The notes beneath the pieces were generated by a model. It made no database searches, was not told the origin of the DNA, and was given only the letters and a program-made list of their open reading frames with translations. From the NCBI RefSeq assembly GCF_039954865.1, contig NZ_CP157197.1:575501-639500 (forward strand): 64,000 nucleotides of DNA. The letters are read 5' to 3'. Both the position numbers and the translations under genes were made by a program. Source of the stretch: Rickettsia sp. Oklahoma-10 (GTDB lineage: Bacteria; Pseudomonadota; Alphaproteobacteria; Rickettsiales; Rickettsiaceae). This document shows, in pieces, positions 17,638 through 31,929 of this stretch (the first letter of the stretch is position 1; each line of letters starts with the position of its first letter).

Positions 17638-18720
17638 CTAAAGAATAAAATATTCTAGAACTTCAGGTTTTATTGTATTTGCACAAATATCAACAAGTTG
17701 TGTGGTTATATGACAAATAGAATCCTTATCACCTTTATATGTATTTGTCATATATTTTACAATTTCATTTAGTTTTTCTAAATCGAGAGAGATAGAATTG
17801 AAGGTGAATAATTTTACTATTTTAAGTTTTGTCGCATTATTACAAATATTAAAAAGCCGAGTTATATGACAAGAATCATAATCTGCAATGTTATCCACCA
17901 CATAGGTTATGGTTTTAGTTTGCATTTCTACATTACGAGAGAGAGTCTGAAAGCAATGATTTTATAAAATCATTATTATCACCACAGATGCTAAATAATA
18001 TTCTTGAAGAATATTCTTGAAGATTCTTCACTAAGATTATTAAATAATTTTTGATATTTAACTAAAAATCTATTCCAGAGTATCGCTTTAATATTTATAA
18101 CACCTTTATGATGTTTTGGTTGGCATTTTGAATCATATTTTTGTGACAGTAAAAGTTAATTTTATCTAAATTTTGATAAACATTTGTAGCTCTTCAAAAC
18201 GTTTAGCTATAAAAAGGATTGTACACTAAGTTATAAAATAAAATTGATGATATTTGATAAATCTGTTATTAGCTTGCTATCTAGTTTTCTAATATCATGT
18301 AATATGTTACGTATATATTTTAATTCTTCATCTGTATGATGTGTAGATTTAATACTTGAATCTGCAAAGCTAATAATTTTTTACCTTTTGCTATTTATAT
18401 ATGTTATTTTATAGTTTTTAATTATGTATTATACATTATTACAATGTCTGGATTATATATCTTTAAAATTATTTCTCAGCATATTTTTTACTGTATTTTG
18501 GTTCAGATAATCAAGTACCAATATAAATATTGGTAAGTAACAAACTCATATATTTTATTTGATTAAAAGGAAGAATATAGCACAGATATTCACCTTTGTA
18601 AATGTCTCCTCGGGTACTATAATACTCTTCTTTTAAGAATGTAGTATTATTATTTTCTCAAGCTAAAAAATTTACAAGCTCTTTTTCTCCCATTTGGATA
18701 GCTTTTTCAGTCAACAGTTA
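17638..18720 (-). pseudogene. Unidentified repeat-containing protein, broken
   Basis: An open stretch of 95 codons (17638-17925) is the best-preserved piece, but related coding continues upstream in other frames. GDNNDFIKSLLSDSLS lies one base out of frame just before it. Further up are ADSSIKSTHHTDEELKYIRN with ILHDIRKLDSKLITDLSNII (~18250-18370) and KEEYYSTRGDIYKGEYLCYI (~18550-18640). Within the intact piece, SCHITRLFNICNNATKLKIVK and SICHITTQLVDICANTIKPE are two copies of a ~50-residue helical unit. I read this as one decayed gene. The family is not recognised. Confidence 0.5.
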
Positions 18721-18808
18721 AAATCTTAGTGATTGCTTAAAAAACTAAAACTAATTTGCATATAAAGTTAATTTAAAAGCTTTATAAATTAGAGGTGATT
18801 AGAAAGCA

Positions 18809-19771
18809 TTATTTGTTCACTCTGTCTAAAAAATGCTGTAATTCCTCTATATTACTTAAGTTAAATAGATAATTGATTTTTCGGAGCATATTTGGATAAT
18901 TGATTTTTCGGAGCATATTTGTTAACACATTTCCAGCTCCTATTTCTACTATATGCGTGACTTCTAGCGTATTAAATAGTTCTAGAGTTTCACGCCATCT
19001 AACTCGTCCACATATCTGAAGAATTAAATTTTGTTTGATTTCTAGGGGATTAGTAGCAGGTTTTGCAGTATAATTCTGAATCACAGGTATTATTGGTTTA
19101 TTAATTACTGTTTTATCAAGTGCCAGTTGCATTTGATTCTCTGCAGGTTTCATTAGACTACAGTGAAATGGAGCGCTCACTTTCAGCTTGATCGCTTTAT
19201 AACCTAAATCTTTAATTATGCTTATAGCATAATCGATAGCATCTACTTTGCCGCTAATAACTATTTGCCCGTCGATGTTATCGTTGGCTATTTGGCATAA
19301 ATTTATTTTGTTTATATCTTTTAATATTTCTTCAAGCTTTTGAAGCGGAATATTGATACAAGCTGCCATGCTTCCCTCATCTTCTGGACATGCTTCTTGC
19401 ATAGATGTACTACGTACATGAAGTAGTTTTGCAGTATCTGTAAGGCTAATACTTTCAGTAGCACAGAGAGCGCTATATTCACCTAGAGAGTGACCAGCAG
19501 CATAATCACAAAGACTATCTAAACTTTTACCGGTTTCAGCCTTGATAGTATTTATTATTGCCATAGATACCGCCATTAATGCCGGTTGTGTGTTGGTAGT
19601 TAGTGTTAGTTCCTCAGGAGTACTATTAAAAATTATGTCAGTAAGTTTTCGGTTTAGTGCTTCATCGATGGTTTGAAATGTTTCTTTAGCTGCCTTAAAA
19701 TTATCGTAAAAATCTCTTCCCATGCCAATCAATTGTGATCCTTGACCAGGGAAAATAAAGGCTGTTTTCAT
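18809..19771 (-). CDS. fabD: Malonyl-CoA:acyl carrier protein transacylase
   Basis: FabD loads malonate onto acyl carrier protein for fatty acid chain extension. Landmarks are the N-terminal FIFPGQGSQLIGMG, the nucleophile elbow YAAGHSLGEYSAL with the catalytic Ser (about residue 95), the substrate Arg region LLHVRSTSMQEA, and the catalytic His in VSAPFHCSLMKPA. The product is 320 residues, near normal. The C-terminus contains a 9-residue tandem duplication, NMLRKINYP/NMLRKINYL (DNA repeat at 18868-18921), next to the conserved IEIGAGNVLTN; it keeps the frame. Most of the DNA on either side is decayed. Confidence 0.95.
   Translation of the reverse strand: MKTAFIFPGQGSQLIGMGRDFYDNFKAAKETFQTIDEALNRKLTDIIFNSTPEELTLTTNTQPALMAVSMAIINTIKAETGKSLDSLCDYAAGHSLGEYSALCATESISLTDTAKLLHVRSTSMQEACPEDEGSMAACINIPLQKLEEILKDINKINLCQIANDNIDGQIVISGKVDAIDYAISIIKDLGYKAIKLKVSAPFHCSLMKPAENQMQLALDKTVINKPIIPVIQNYTAKPATNPLEIKQNLILQICGRVRWRETLELFNTLEVTHIVEIGAGNVLTNMLRKINYPNMLRKINYLFNLSNIEELQHFLDRVNK
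18868..18921. repeat. 27-bp perfect tandem duplication in fabD
   Basis: The unit beginning gataattgatttttcggagc occurs twice with no mismatch (18868-18894 and 18895-18921). It adds 9 residues in frame near the C-terminus of FabD. Perfect identity implies a recent event. Confidence 0.95.
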
Positions 19772-19989
19772 ATTTTAGTATTATTGATTGAGCTGATTAA
19801 TAATACTATGAAATTTTTTTAAAATAGTCAAATTATTTTTTAATATTTAGTATTACTTTTTCAATTATTACGCTAGTAAGTATTAACTACTATTAATTTA
19901 CCTTAATCATTTTCAACTTAAATAATATTATCGTATTACAACATAGATACGTAGCATAGAATATGAAATTATTAGACTATAATTAGAAG

Positions 19990-20910
19990 ACATGGCTTTT
20001 GGTTCATAGCTTCCTGTATTTACGAAATTGTTTAGTAAGCGGGAGCTAGATGCTGAATTAGAAGCGATACAGTGGAAAAAACATATTTATAAGGAAGTTA
20101 TAGATCAGATACAAGCTAATATTAAAATTATTGAATTAAATAAGTTGAACAGTAAAAGCCAAAATGAAATAACTACTCCTTGCTCAAATAAAGTGTAGAT
20201 AGTTATTAATAAATTAAAATCAGAATTGCTTGTGATATATAAGCAAGTTGATTAATTAAGATTAAAATTGGAAAAACAGTTAAAAAAGAAATAATTACTA
20301 AAAAACATTTAGTAATTTTGCCTAATATATTGTTGAAACAAATAAATTAGGATTGTAATTAACTGAAAATCAAAAATTTGAATTACAAAATGAGGGTATA
20401 AGCTTTAGTAAGTAAATACACTTTTTAAAGTAAAGGATAAAAATTTTATAAGAATTAAGGATAATATTTATAAAATCAATACATATGACTGCAGAACTTG
20501 AAAAGACTATTTTCTAGCCTTAGAATATAAAAAATCTATTAAGTAAATTTAAACCTTAGTTATTAACATTCAATTAAAAATTTGTAGGATTTATCTCTAA
20601 TTTACTGAAAAAATATAGTGAATTTAAGGATTACTTTCATAGTGAAGAAAAAATACATCTTTTTTAAAGAAACCACTTATATAAAGTAAGTTGTAAAGGT
20701 AAATTAGTTGAAAAATTTTAAAACTCTATGAAAAAAGAGAATGAATTACAAGCTTATTTAGGTGTATATGAATATAATTGCAACATTCCTCAATCTGATT
20801 TATTAGGGCAGGATTATTACCCTAAGTATAATAATATATAAATTATTATACTCTAATTCCTATTTTAGGAGTGGCTGTTTCAACAACAATTTTATTAATT
20901 TTCTTATGAC
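19990..20910 (+). pseudogene. Coiled-coil protein with C-terminal membrane helix, broken
   Basis: Forward-strand fragments are rich in Lys, Glu and Leu heptads. LFSKRELDAELEAIQWKKHI with YKEVIDQIQANIKIIELN lies at ~20030-20160, and KLKSELLVIYKQVD follows at ~20205. A hydrophobic helix TLIPILGVAVSTTILLIFL at ~20850-20907 ends in a stop. Many stops interrupt the middle. A protein of about 300 residues with a C-terminal membrane anchor is the likely ancestor; the family is not recognised. Confidence 0.45.
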
Positions 20911-22680
20911 AAGATATTAAATATTAATTATTTAAATTTTTAGATATAGGTGTTAAGTTGAAATAAATGTTACTACTAAAATAATATTTAATGTAAACTC
21001 AATTCTATAGAAATTAATGATATTTGATCAATAAAAATATCTTGTATTAAATTCTTTTCTTAAATTAAGTGTAGTTCTTTTTCTAATCAGACTCATTATT
21101 TCTAAACATATAACAATATGAAAAACCTTAAAAGTCTAGCATTGAGAATTAATTCTTTTTTAGAAAAATCCTATTTAAATTTAGATGATATAAGGTGATT
21201 TTGCAGGAAGAGTTAGCAGGTGATCAAGAGTTAAGTAGTTTATTTATAGAGATAATTAAAGAAGATATTACATCATTTTTAGATGAAAGGCTATAACATC
21301 TTTGTATAAGTACTCCATAATAATAAGGATTCTAAGGATCAAGAAGAATATAGATTACATGTTATATACTACCTAATCACATAAAGAAGTAAGACGCAAA
21401 AAAATTTATTTATATAAAATCTCCTTATAAATTTACTAAGGAGGTGAAATACTGGATATTTATATACTATAGTGCAGCTATTAATACTAATTCGGAGTAA
21501 GCTAGGAAGTCATTAATTTTCCTTCAAAGGGCCTAGATATATTGTGATAGTACAAATCTGATCTTTATATAAGCCACTCTTTAATGTTCTGTAAGCTCTA
21601 AATCATCGTGTGAGGTTGTAAATTAATTCACATTTGAGATAAAGTTTGAAAATATTTACTATGCCGTAACATAGCAGTAGTAATTGATCTTTTGCCATGT
21701 AATATAGTCATGAATATGGCTTGGTAGTAAATCAATATAACGAGCTGATCTATTGTGACTTATATTGAAAGGTTTTATAAATTATACTTCTAAATATCTT
21801 GCTGTGTGTGATAAGATTCAGTAATTAATTCATAAAAATATCTCCTTAATGATAATCTGCAATATGTACATTATGAGTATTGCTATCATGTCAAATAAAA
21901 CATATACGCCACTGATTCGTTAATACGAATACGATATTGATTTATCAGAACACAAACAAAGAGTTATAATGAAATTATTTTAGAAATGTTTACAGAGCCT
22001 AGGTGATTTTTAAAAGTATTAAGTTAGAATTCTTGCAAGAATAGCAGTAATATTATTCCGGGGAAGAAACTATAAATTGCAGTTAGCATACATTAACCAT
22101 AAAGTAATGTAATCTTCGAATTTATTAGGGTTGTGGTGATTTTAGCTATATTTGTGTACACTATATAACTTAAAAGCTATTATAACTGTTGTGTGATGGT
22201 TTTCTAACGACCGCCCTGACAACCATCCGAGGTTAAAATCTTTAGTGGTTGAAACTTAAGCGACTTAAGTTTAACTAATCGGGAGCAACTGTATGTTAAA
22301 TCAAAAAATAAATTATTATCTAAAATATAACCAATTTCTAAGAAAAATAAACACTTAAAGAAACTTAAATCTAAGTTTAAACAAACGTTAGAAGAGCAGT
22401 TAATGGTAGATGTAAGAAAGAATAGCATAAAGTTCATTGAAAGAATAAAATAATTATAGGTGCTGTGAAGGAAAATTAATAAGATCTTTGCAATAATAAT
22501 TACTCCTAGTTCAAAAAAATCTTATAATTTGTAGCTAAAAAGAATAGAAATAGATTCTTTATAGAACTCTAATAATATATAGAGGTTTGTTAATTCTTAC
22601 AATTATAAATACAAGCAATCCTTGAAAGAAATTTATTATGTCTTTATAATTCATTAAGTAAAATTTAAGGCTAAGTAATT
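20911..22680. other. Decayed DNA, scattered fragments, no intact gene
   Basis: The clearest piece is at 21119-21297. MKNLKSLALRINSFLEKSYL runs into a frameshift and then ILQEELAGDQELSSLFIEII and KEDITSFLDERL with a stop, a decayed small helical protein. Around 21900-22100 forward frames give RYEYDIDLSEHKQRVIMKLF. At ~22310-22450 there is a Lys-rich stretch, KLKSKFKQTLEEQLMVDVRK. None could be assigned. The last ~200 bases should contain the gyrA promoter. Confidence 0.45.
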
Positions 22681-25392
22681 GTGACTGATAAATATTCTCC
22701 TAATTTAATACCAGTAAATATCGAAGATGAGATGAAAGTATCTTATCTTGATTATGCTATGAGTGTTATAGTAAGTAGAGCTATACCCGATGTTCGGGAC
22801 GGCTTAAAGCCGGTACATCGCCGAATTATATATTCTATGCATGAAGCTGGTAATCATGCTAGCAAACCTTATAGAAAATCCGCTAGAATAGTCGGTGACG
22901 TGATGGGTAAATACCATCCACATGGCGATAGTGCAATTTACGACTCATTAGTACGTATGGCACAAGATTTTTCCTTGCGTTTACCGCTTGTAGACGGACA
23001 GGGTAATTTTGGCTCAATGGACGGTGATGCAGCGGCGGCAATGAGATATACCGAATCTCGTATGGCAAAGGTTTCACATAAACTTGTAGAAGATATCGAT
23101 AAAGAAACCGTTAGCTTTAATCCTAATTATGACGGTTCTGAAGAAGAGCCGTCGGTACTTCCTGCAATGTTTCCAAATTTATTGGTTAACGGTAGCGGCG
23201 GTATTGCCGTCGGTATGGCAACTAATATTCCTCCTCATAATCTTGGTGAAGTGATTGATGCTTGTTGTTTATATATAGATAATAACGATATAGAGATTTT
23301 AGATTTACTCGAAGTCGTTAAAGGACCGGACTTTCCTACAGGTTCAATGATTTTAGGCATTAGCGGTATTAGATCTGCATATCTTACCGGTAGAGGTAGT
23401 GTCATTGTACGAGGTCGTGCTAAGATTGAGAATATAGGGAGTAGCCGTCAGGCAATTATTATTACTGAAATACCATATATGGTAAATAAAGCAAGGCTCG
23501 TTGAGAAGATTGCTGAAATGGTTAAGGTAAAACGTATAGAGGGTATAAGCGATTTACGTGATGAATCAAATAAAGATGGTATAAGGATTGTTATTGAGCT
23601 AAAAAAAGATATAGAGGCTGAAGTAGTATTAAATCAAATATATGCTTGTACGCAGCTTCAAACCAGTTTTGGTGTTATTATGCTTGCTCTTAAAGACGGA
23701 CTACCGAAAGTTATGAATTTGAAAGAAGTAATTGATTCTTTCGTTAGTTTTAGGGAATTAGTAATTACTAACCGTACTATATATTTGCTAAATAAAGCAA
23801 GAAATAAGGCGCATATTTTATTAGGGATGACTATTGCCGTTAGCAATATTGATGAAATAATACGTATTATTAAAGCTTCAAATGATCCAAATGCCGCCAA
23901 ACAAGAAATAATGGCACGCAAATGGGATGCATTAAATATTCTACCTCTTATAAAGCTGGTTGACGATAAAGCAATGCTAAATGAGTATGGTAAGTGCAGC
24001 TTTACTGAAGTACAAGCTAAGGCTATCTTAGAAATGAGACTACAACGCCTAACCGCGATGGAGAAAAACAAGCTTGAAGAAGACTTAAAGAACCTGGCTA
24101 TGGAAATTACCGAATATCTTGATATACTTGGTTCGCGTGAACGTTTACTTGAAATTTTAAAAGAAGAGCTAATTAAAGTTAAAGAAGAATTTGCAACTCC
24201 TAGACTTACTTCAATTGAATTTGGTGAATTTGATCAAGATATAGAGGATTTAATTCAGCGTGAAGAAATGGTAGTAACTGTAACGCTTGGAGGGTATATA
24301 AAACGTGTACCTCTAAGTAGCTATCGTGCGCAAAAACGTGGAGGTAAAGGAAGATCAGGACTTTCAATGCGTGATGAAGATATTACCACGCAGGTTTTTG
24401 TCGGTAGCACTCATACCCCAATGTTATTCTTCTCAAATATCGGTCAGGTTTATAGTTTAAAACTGTATAAACTGCCTTTAAGTAATCCCCAAGGTAAGGG
24501 TAGACCAATGGTTAATATATTACCGCTGAAAGAAAATGAGCGTATTACAAATATTATGCCACTTCCTGAAAATCAAGATGAGTGGGATAATTTAAACATT
24601 ATGTTCGCAACTGCCAAGGGTAATATCAGAAGAAGCGATTTATTAGATTTTAAAAAGATTCAGTCAAACGGTAAAATTGCTATTAGGCTTGATGAGGACG
24701 ATAAATTAATTGATGTAAAGCCATGTAAAGAAGAAGAGCATATTTTACTTGCTACCAAAGCCGGTAAAGCTTTAAGATTTCCTGTTGAATCGCTACGTGT
24801 TATTAAAAGCCGTACTTCTGACGGTGTACGAGGTATGAAGCTTGTTGGAGAAGATTCCGTGATTTCTATGACTGTGCTTAAAGGTATTAGCAGTACAAAA
24901 GAGGATCGAGATGCTTATTTATCCGTGCCGTGGGAACAAAGACTTGAGATTGCTAAGGGGGGGGTATTTAATCCTGAAGAACTTGGCGTAAGCTTAACTC
25001 TAGATTCTATTTTGGAAATGGCACATTCCGAAGAATTCATTTTAACCGTAACCGAGAATGGTTTTGGTAAAAGAAGTTCAGCATATGGTTATAGGATTAC
25101 CGATCGAGGCGGTAGCGGTATAATCAATATGGATGTTAACGACAAAACTGGTTTAGTTGTTGGCGTTATACCGGTTAAAATGGATGATGAGTTAATGCTG
25201 ATCACCAATAGTGGTAAGTTAATTCGCTGTAAACTTGAGTCAGTGCGTATTACGGGACGTAACACTAGTGGTGTAATCCTGTTTAAACTAGATGATGGTG
25301 AAAAAGTCGTATCTGTCTCTTTAATTGCTGAAACTTCTGAAAGCGAAAAAGAGAATGAGTTAGAGGAAGAGAATTTAGATCAGCCTAAATAG
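22681..25392 (+). CDS. gyrA: DNA gyrase subunit A
   Basis: GyrA is the DNA-breaking and wrapping subunit of gyrase, which introduces negative supercoils. The winged-helix region [17 protein letters not shown] (residues ~79-95) is followed by the catalytic Tyr123 in AMRYTESR. The C-terminal beta-pinwheel repeats carry the gyrase-specific GyrA box [10 protein letters not shown] (about residue 555), which separates it from ParC. The quinolone-determining Ser84 and Asp88 are wild type. The length is 903 residues, and the tail is acidic (ENELEEENL). The start is the GTG at 22681, directly before the conserved N-terminus; no better ATG is nearby. Confidence 0.97.
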   Translation: MTDKYSPNLIPVNIEDEMKVSYLDYAMSVIVSRAIPDVRDGLKPVHRRIIYSMHEAGNHASKPYRKSARIVGDVMGKYHPHGDSAIYDSLVRMAQDFSLRLPLVDGQGNFGSMDGDAAAAMRYTESRMAKVSHKLVEDIDKETVSFNPNYDGSEEEPSVLPAMFPNLLVNGSGGIAVGMATNIPPHNLGEVIDACCLYIDNNDIEILDLLEVVKGPDFPTGSMILGISGIRSAYLTGRGSVIVRGRAKIENIGSSRQAIIITEIPYMVNKARLVEKIAEMVKVKRIEGISDLRDESNKDGIRIVIELKKDIEAEVVLNQIYACTQLQTSFGVIMLALKDGLPKVMNLKEVIDSFVSFRELVITNRTIYLLNKARNKAHILLGMTIAVSNIDEIIRIIKASNDPNAAKQEIMARKWDALNILPLIKLVDDKAMLNEYGKCSFTEVQAKAILEMRLQRLTAMEKNKLEEDLKNLAMEITEYLDILGSRERLLEILKEELIKVKEEFATPRLTSIEFGEFDQDIEDLIQREEMVVTVTLGGYIKRVPLSSYRAQKRGGKGRSGLSMRDEDITTQVFVGSTHTPMLFFSNIGQVYSLKLYKLPLSNPQGKGRPMVNILPLKENERITNIMPLPENQDEWDNLNIMFATAKGNIRRSDLLDFKKIQSNGKIAIRLDEDDKLIDVKPCKEEEHILLATKAGKALRFPVESLRVIKSRTSDGVRGMKLVGEDSVISMTVLKGISSTKEDRDAYLSVPWEQRLEIAKGGVFNPEELGVSLTLDSILEMAHSEEFILTVTENGFGKRSSAYGYRITDRGGSGIINMDVNDKTGLVVGVIPVKMDDELMLITNSGKLIRCKLESVRITGRNTSGVILFKLDDGEKVVSVSLIAETSESEKENELEEENLDQPK

Positions 25393-25419
25393 GTATAGTT
25401 GTTCTGTGGCTTGATTCCA

Positions 25420-25612
25420 CCTCTGTCATCCTGCAAGCTTATAGAGGTTTTGTGGTATTAGATACCCAAGTCGTTATTAGCAAGTGACTGGAAGGAGTGT
25501 GACAATTCAGAAGAATAATAAAAAATGCCAATTTTAGCATTTTGTGACCAGGTTGCTTCGTCAATTACTTTATAATATTCCTCACAATGATAGGAACACT
25601 TAATCCATACAA
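25420..25612. repeat. Composite RPE-like repeat after gyrA
   Basis: It contains tgtcatcctgcaag, gatacccaagtcgttattag and, further on, gcttcgtcaattactttat followed by cctcacaatgatagg. These phrases recall known rickettsial intergenic palindromes. The ends are decayed, and no clean inverted repeat spans the whole stretch. Confidence 0.4.
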
Positions 25613-25661
25613 CAACAAGTTCATAATCTTTGTGTAGAAGTTATATCTTGAGTAATAAATT

Positions 25662-25847
25662 ATGATATGGTTATTAATTGCGATTAGTTTAACCCTTATG
25701 GTTTTTGTTATAGGGGTAGTGTCTATGGTTATTAGAGGAACATTTTATAAGAAATTTAGCTCAAAGCTAATGACTTTAAGAGTTTTTTTTCAGGCAGTTG
25801 CTATATTTTTATTAATTATAATATTTTTTTATAAAGTTAGTTTATAA
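25662..25847 (+). CDS. HIG1-domain (twin-transmembrane) small protein
   Basis: This 61-residue membrane protein has two predicted helices (about residues 3-25 and 42-58) joined by a basic loop RGTFYKKFSSKLMTLRVFFQ. The motif 'SxkLMxxRVxxQAxAI' (residues ~34-48) is the hallmark of the HIG1 family. Mitochondrial HIG1 members (Rcf1/Rcf2) associate with and modulate cytochrome c oxidase and supercomplexes; the alphaproteobacterial version is presumed to act on respiratory oxidases too, which is inference. It starts at the ATG at 25662 and stands alone. Confidence 0.8.
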   Translation: MIWLLIAISLTLMVFVIGVVSMVIRGTFYKKFSSKLMTLRVFFQAVAIFLLIIIFFYKVSL

Positions 25848-25982
25848 AGGTCTAAAAACACAGCTTTAACATTGCCACTCTTGACACCACATTTTGCAGG
25901 ATTCTCTTATACTCACATATTACTCACTTTTACATTTCATATCAATTACCATAATACTTTTTGCTATAACTCAAAAAGCTAC

Positions 25983-26200
25983 TTAATCAACTTCTCTCAT
26001 TTCGTCTTGTATTTCTTCCCATTTATCTAAAATTTCTTCTAATATAGCTAACTTCTTTAACTTTTTTTCTTTATCTTCAAAATCCTTTAAATCTCTAATT
26101 AGTATCTCTAGCTTTGATAGTGCAATTTTTTTATTTATATTGATCGTTATAATGTTCTTCAAGTTGTGCAGCTATTTCTTCAACAAATGCATTATTATTC
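25983..26200 (-). pseudogene. Small coiled-coil protein, frameshifted
   Basis: The reverse strand has a good AAGGAGG ribosome site at ~26200 followed by NAFVEEIAAQLEEHYNDQYK and a stop. One base out of phase, the coding continues as KKIALSKLEILIRDLKDFED and KEKKLKKLAILEEILDKWEE with IQDEMREVD to the stop at 25983. A single frameshift near 26135 breaks what was a ~75-residue charged helical protein. The family is not recognised. Confidence 0.5.
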
Positions 26201-26405
26201 CTCCTTAATCTTATTTGCGTTTTTATTTATTAACATATGTTATCTAATAGTTATCATTATTTTTTACTCAATACTATTAACTCAATAAATTAATTATTAT
26301 TATGTGAGTTTATTATGCAACTACTAGAGAATTTAAATCTTTGTTTGCTTTCTTTACATTTAGGTGGTTTTATGATATTTTAAAAAAATTACTAAACTTA
26401 AAATT

Positions 26406-26933
26406 ATGTCACTATTACCTATAGTAACGGCACCGGATGAAAGGTTAAAACAGAAATCTCATAGGGTTCTAGAAGTTACTAATCAAACACGAAAATTTAT
26501 GGATGATATGCTTGAAACTATGTACCATGCAAATGGTGCAGGGCTTGCCGCAGTACAAGTAGGTATATTAAAACGTATTTTAGTAATTGATATAAAAGAT
26601 CATGATCCGGTAGAAAGACCAAAAGATTTTTACCCGCTTTTTATAGTAAATCCTAATATAATAGAAAAATCAGAAGAGCTAGTTACAGCTAATGAGGGAT
26701 GTATTTCAGTACCGCAGCAACGTATTGAGGTAGCACGATCAGAATCTATAAAGATTAGGTATTTAGACTATCATAACAACCCACAAGAGCTTAAGGCCAA
26801 CGATTGGCTTTCAAGAGTTATTCAGCATGAGTATGATCATTTAGAAGGGAAACTTATGATTGATTATTTAAGTATTCTAAAACGTGATGTGATACTTCGT
26901 AAGCTCAAGAAAATCAAAAATAATATATTGTGA
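26406..26933 (+). CDS. def: Peptide deformylase
   Basis: Def removes the N-formyl group from nascent proteins. All three metal-site motifs are present: GAGLAAVQ (residues 44-51, motif 1), EGCISVP with the metal-ligand Cys (motif 2), and QHEYDHLEG (motif 3, HExxH type with two His ligands and the catalytic Glu). At 175 residues it is a type I bacterial deformylase. It overlaps fmt by 4 nt (stop TGA within GTGA), coupling deformylase to formyltransferase, the classic def-fmt operon. Confidence 0.97.
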   Translation: MSLLPIVTAPDERLKQKSHRVLEVTNQTRKFMDDMLETMYHANGAGLAAVQVGILKRILVIDIKDHDPVERPKDFYPLFIVNPNIIEKSEELVTANEGCISVPQQRIEVARSESIKIRYLDYHNNPQELKANDWLSRVIQHEYDHLEGKLMIDYLSILKRDVILRKLKKIKNNIL

Positions 26934-27841
26934 AAGTAATCTTTATGGGAACGCCTGAATTTGCAGTTCCTGCTCTTAAAAAACTTATAGCTCATCATGA
27001 AGTTATGGTTGTTTTTACTCAGCAACCTAAAGCTAAGGGTAGAGGCCTTAGCTTAGCTAAATCTCCGATACATCAATTAGCATTTGAGTATCAGATTCCT
27101 GTTTATACTCCTTCTACTCTTCGTAATGAAGAAACAATAAATCTCATTAATAAAATTAATGCTGATATTATAGTTGTTACTGCATATGGTTTTATTGTGC
27201 CGGAAGCTATATTAAATGCTAAAAAATATGGTTGTCTTAATGTCCATCCATCTGATTTGCCTCGTCACAGAGGAGCGGCTCCTCTACAGCGGACTATTAT
27301 TGAGGGAGATAAAACAAGTAGCGTATGTATTATACGTATGGATATAGGGCTTGATACAGGCGATATATTAATGAAAGAAGATTTTAATTTAGAAAAAAGA
27401 ACAACATTGGAAGAATTGCATAATAAATGTGCTAATTTAGGAGCAGAATTATTAATAAAAACACTTGCAAATATCGATAATATAGTACCGATAAAACAGT
27501 CAAGCTACGGCATTACATATGCTCATAAACTAACCAAAGAAGAAGGAAAAATTAATTGGCAGGATTCCGCTTATTCTATTGATTGTAAAATAAGGGGTAT
27601 GAATCCTTGGCCTGGAGCATATTTTAGTTATGATGAAAAAATAATTAAAATTCTTGAAGCAGAATATTTAAATGTAGATCATCACTTTACTCCCGGTACC
27701 GTTATTAGCGATAAGCTGGAAATAGCTTGTGGAAGCGGTATATTACAAGTGAAAAAACTTCAACAAGAGAGTAAAAGAGCTTTGAATATAGAAGCATTTT
27801 TACGTGGTACACATATTTTAAAATATACAGTACTAAAATAA
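26930..27841 (+). CDS. fmt: Methionyl-tRNA formyltransferase
   Basis: Fmt formylates initiator Met-tRNA using 10-formyltetrahydrofolate. The N-terminal formyltransferase domain reads [14 protein letters not shown]. Its catalytic region holds [19 protein letters not shown] (about residues 102-120), giving the family 'HxSxLPxxRGAaP' pattern with the catalytic His, and the later [10 protein letters not shown] completes the active site. The C-terminal tRNA-binding domain (about 205-303) contains [10 protein letters not shown]. The start is the GTG at 26930, overlapping def. Its place just upstream of 23S rRNA is the known rickettsial arrangement. Confidence 0.97.
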   Translation: MKVIFMGTPEFAVPALKKLIAHHEVMVVFTQQPKAKGRGLSLAKSPIHQLAFEYQIPVYTPSTLRNEETINLINKINADIIVVTAYGFIVPEAILNAKKYGCLNVHPSDLPRHRGAAPLQRTIIEGDKTSSVCIIRMDIGLDTGDILMKEDFNLEKRTTLEELHNKCANLGAELLIKTLANIDNIVPIKQSSYGITYAHKLTKEEGKINWQDSAYSIDCKIRGMNPWPGAYFSYDEKIIKILEAEYLNVDHHFTPGTVISDKLEIACGSGILQVKKLQQESKRALNIEAFLRGTHILKYTVLK

Positions 27842-27849
27842 GAGTATTA

Positions 27850-28370
27850 ATTATGGGTAAAGATAAAGAATACGTTTAATGATAATTTAGACTTTAAGGA
27901 ATTGACCTCAAAGTTTGAAAAGAACAGTGATATTTATTCATGTAAAAAGGAAAGTAATTATTTAGTATAAGGTCAAACTAAGCTACTTACAGCAACTCAA
28001 TTCTTTATAAAAACTATACACGGCAAAATATCTCAATATAAGATTAGTGGCTTTATTAACAGAGCTGGAAAACATATAACCGATCCAAGGCAAATAAAAG
28101 AAATTTTAAAATTATATACTCATGCCAAATTTGCTGATGTATAGAAAATATTTTAGTTAAATTTGATAAGCATAGTAAATATATTAAAGGATTTTTTTTG
28201 AGATTGATGTAGTATTTAGAACAGACAATAAATTATTTTTTTGTTAAAACTCAAAACAGTTTGATAAACAGAGAAGGTAAAATGAAAGCAGTAAATTATA
28301 TTTTACAAAAAGGTAGATTTGAAGATTTTGTAGTAAGTAGATACAAAATTTAGTACTGTAAAAAGCTGAA
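27850..28370 (+). pseudogene. Unidentified gene remnant between fmt and 23S
   Basis: Forward fragments include FNDNLDFKELTSKFEKNSDI (~27873-27935), FFIKTIHGKISQYKISGFIN with RAGKHITDPRQIKEILKLYT (~28000-28125), and VNYILQKGRFEDFVVSRYKI (~28290-28350). Stops and frame changes separate them. I do not recognise the family. Most of the 800-nt gap between fmt and 23S is this remnant plus the promoter at 28449. Confidence 0.5.
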
Positions 28371-28448
28371 AGTCTACTCTAAAACGATGCTAAAATAACT
28401 TTGTAGGTACCTCAAAAAAATAAAATTAAAATTATTTGAAATTAGTAT

Positions 28449-28477
28449 TTGACAAGCTTTTAAAATATAGATATAAG
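28449..28477 (+). promoter_or_regulatory. Predicted sigma70 promoter of the 23S-5S unit
   Basis: A perfect -35 TTGACA (28449-28454), a 17-nt spacer and TATAAG (28472-28477) lie ~165 nt upstream of the 23S start. This fits a 23S-5S operon transcribed separately from 16S. Confidence 0.65.
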
Positions 28478-28642
28478 ATGATCACACAAAGTTTGAGACG
28501 TAAAACTTTGTAGCTGTTTAAAAAGTTGATAAAGCTAAAAACTAAATACACCGCGATAATAAAAATTTATATCGTAAGTAGATACTGAAAATAATTGTAG
28601 AATTAATTCTGTATGCATTGTGTAATCTCAAGTTAAAAGCAT

Positions 28643-31403
<2,761 letters not shown>

Positions 31404-31670
31404 TGCTGTGAGATTATATATGCATATAGTGTTAATTCTATAAGAATGTGGTATCAACTCACAAAGTTATCAGGTTTATATATACCTTTATCAATGAATA
31501 AAGATATTGTTGCATGACTCAATTTGTCATAGGATTTGACTGCAATATCCAGTAAAAATTACTTTGCTGAGTATCGTAGTAAAAGTTAAGGTATAGTATT
31601 AAAGCTTTTTTAGAGATGTGCAACAATATTAACAGCAGGCTAAAATTCTATTTTTTTAAAGTTTGTATTG

Positions 31671-31790
31671 CTAGCTTGGTGGTTATAGCATGAGTGAAAC
31701 ACACGATCCCATCCCGAACTCGAACGTGAAACCTCATAGCGCTAATGGTACTATGCCATAAGGCATGGGAGAGTAAGTCGCTGCCAAGCT
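31671..31790 (+). rRNA. rrf: 5S ribosomal RNA
   Basis: The terminal stem pairs agcttgg near the 5' end with ccaagct at the 3' end. The 5S core reads cccatcccgaactcgaacg, with loop features gaaacctcatagcgc and gcatgggagagtaagtcgct. It follows 23S after a ~270-nt spacer carrying a decayed type A repeat (catgactcaatttgtcatag near 31515). The processing stem extends beyond the mature ends (ttgtattgc / gcaatgcaa), and a T-rich tract after 31801 probably ends transcription. Confidence 0.94.
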
Positions 31791-31929
31791 TGCAATGCAA
31801 ATTTTTAATTTTCTTTTTTTATAAGATATTTTATATTTACAATCTTTATCTATGTTTACGTGTTAAAGAATAAGCATCAATTTAGTTCAAGTAAGAATCA
31901 TTAAAATCTAATTTAGAAGTTAAAAAGCT

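Noticed and set aside
14675-22680. A possible intact conjugative or phage island
   Set aside because: No integrase, tra or phage structural genes could be recognised; only scattered decayed fragments are visible.
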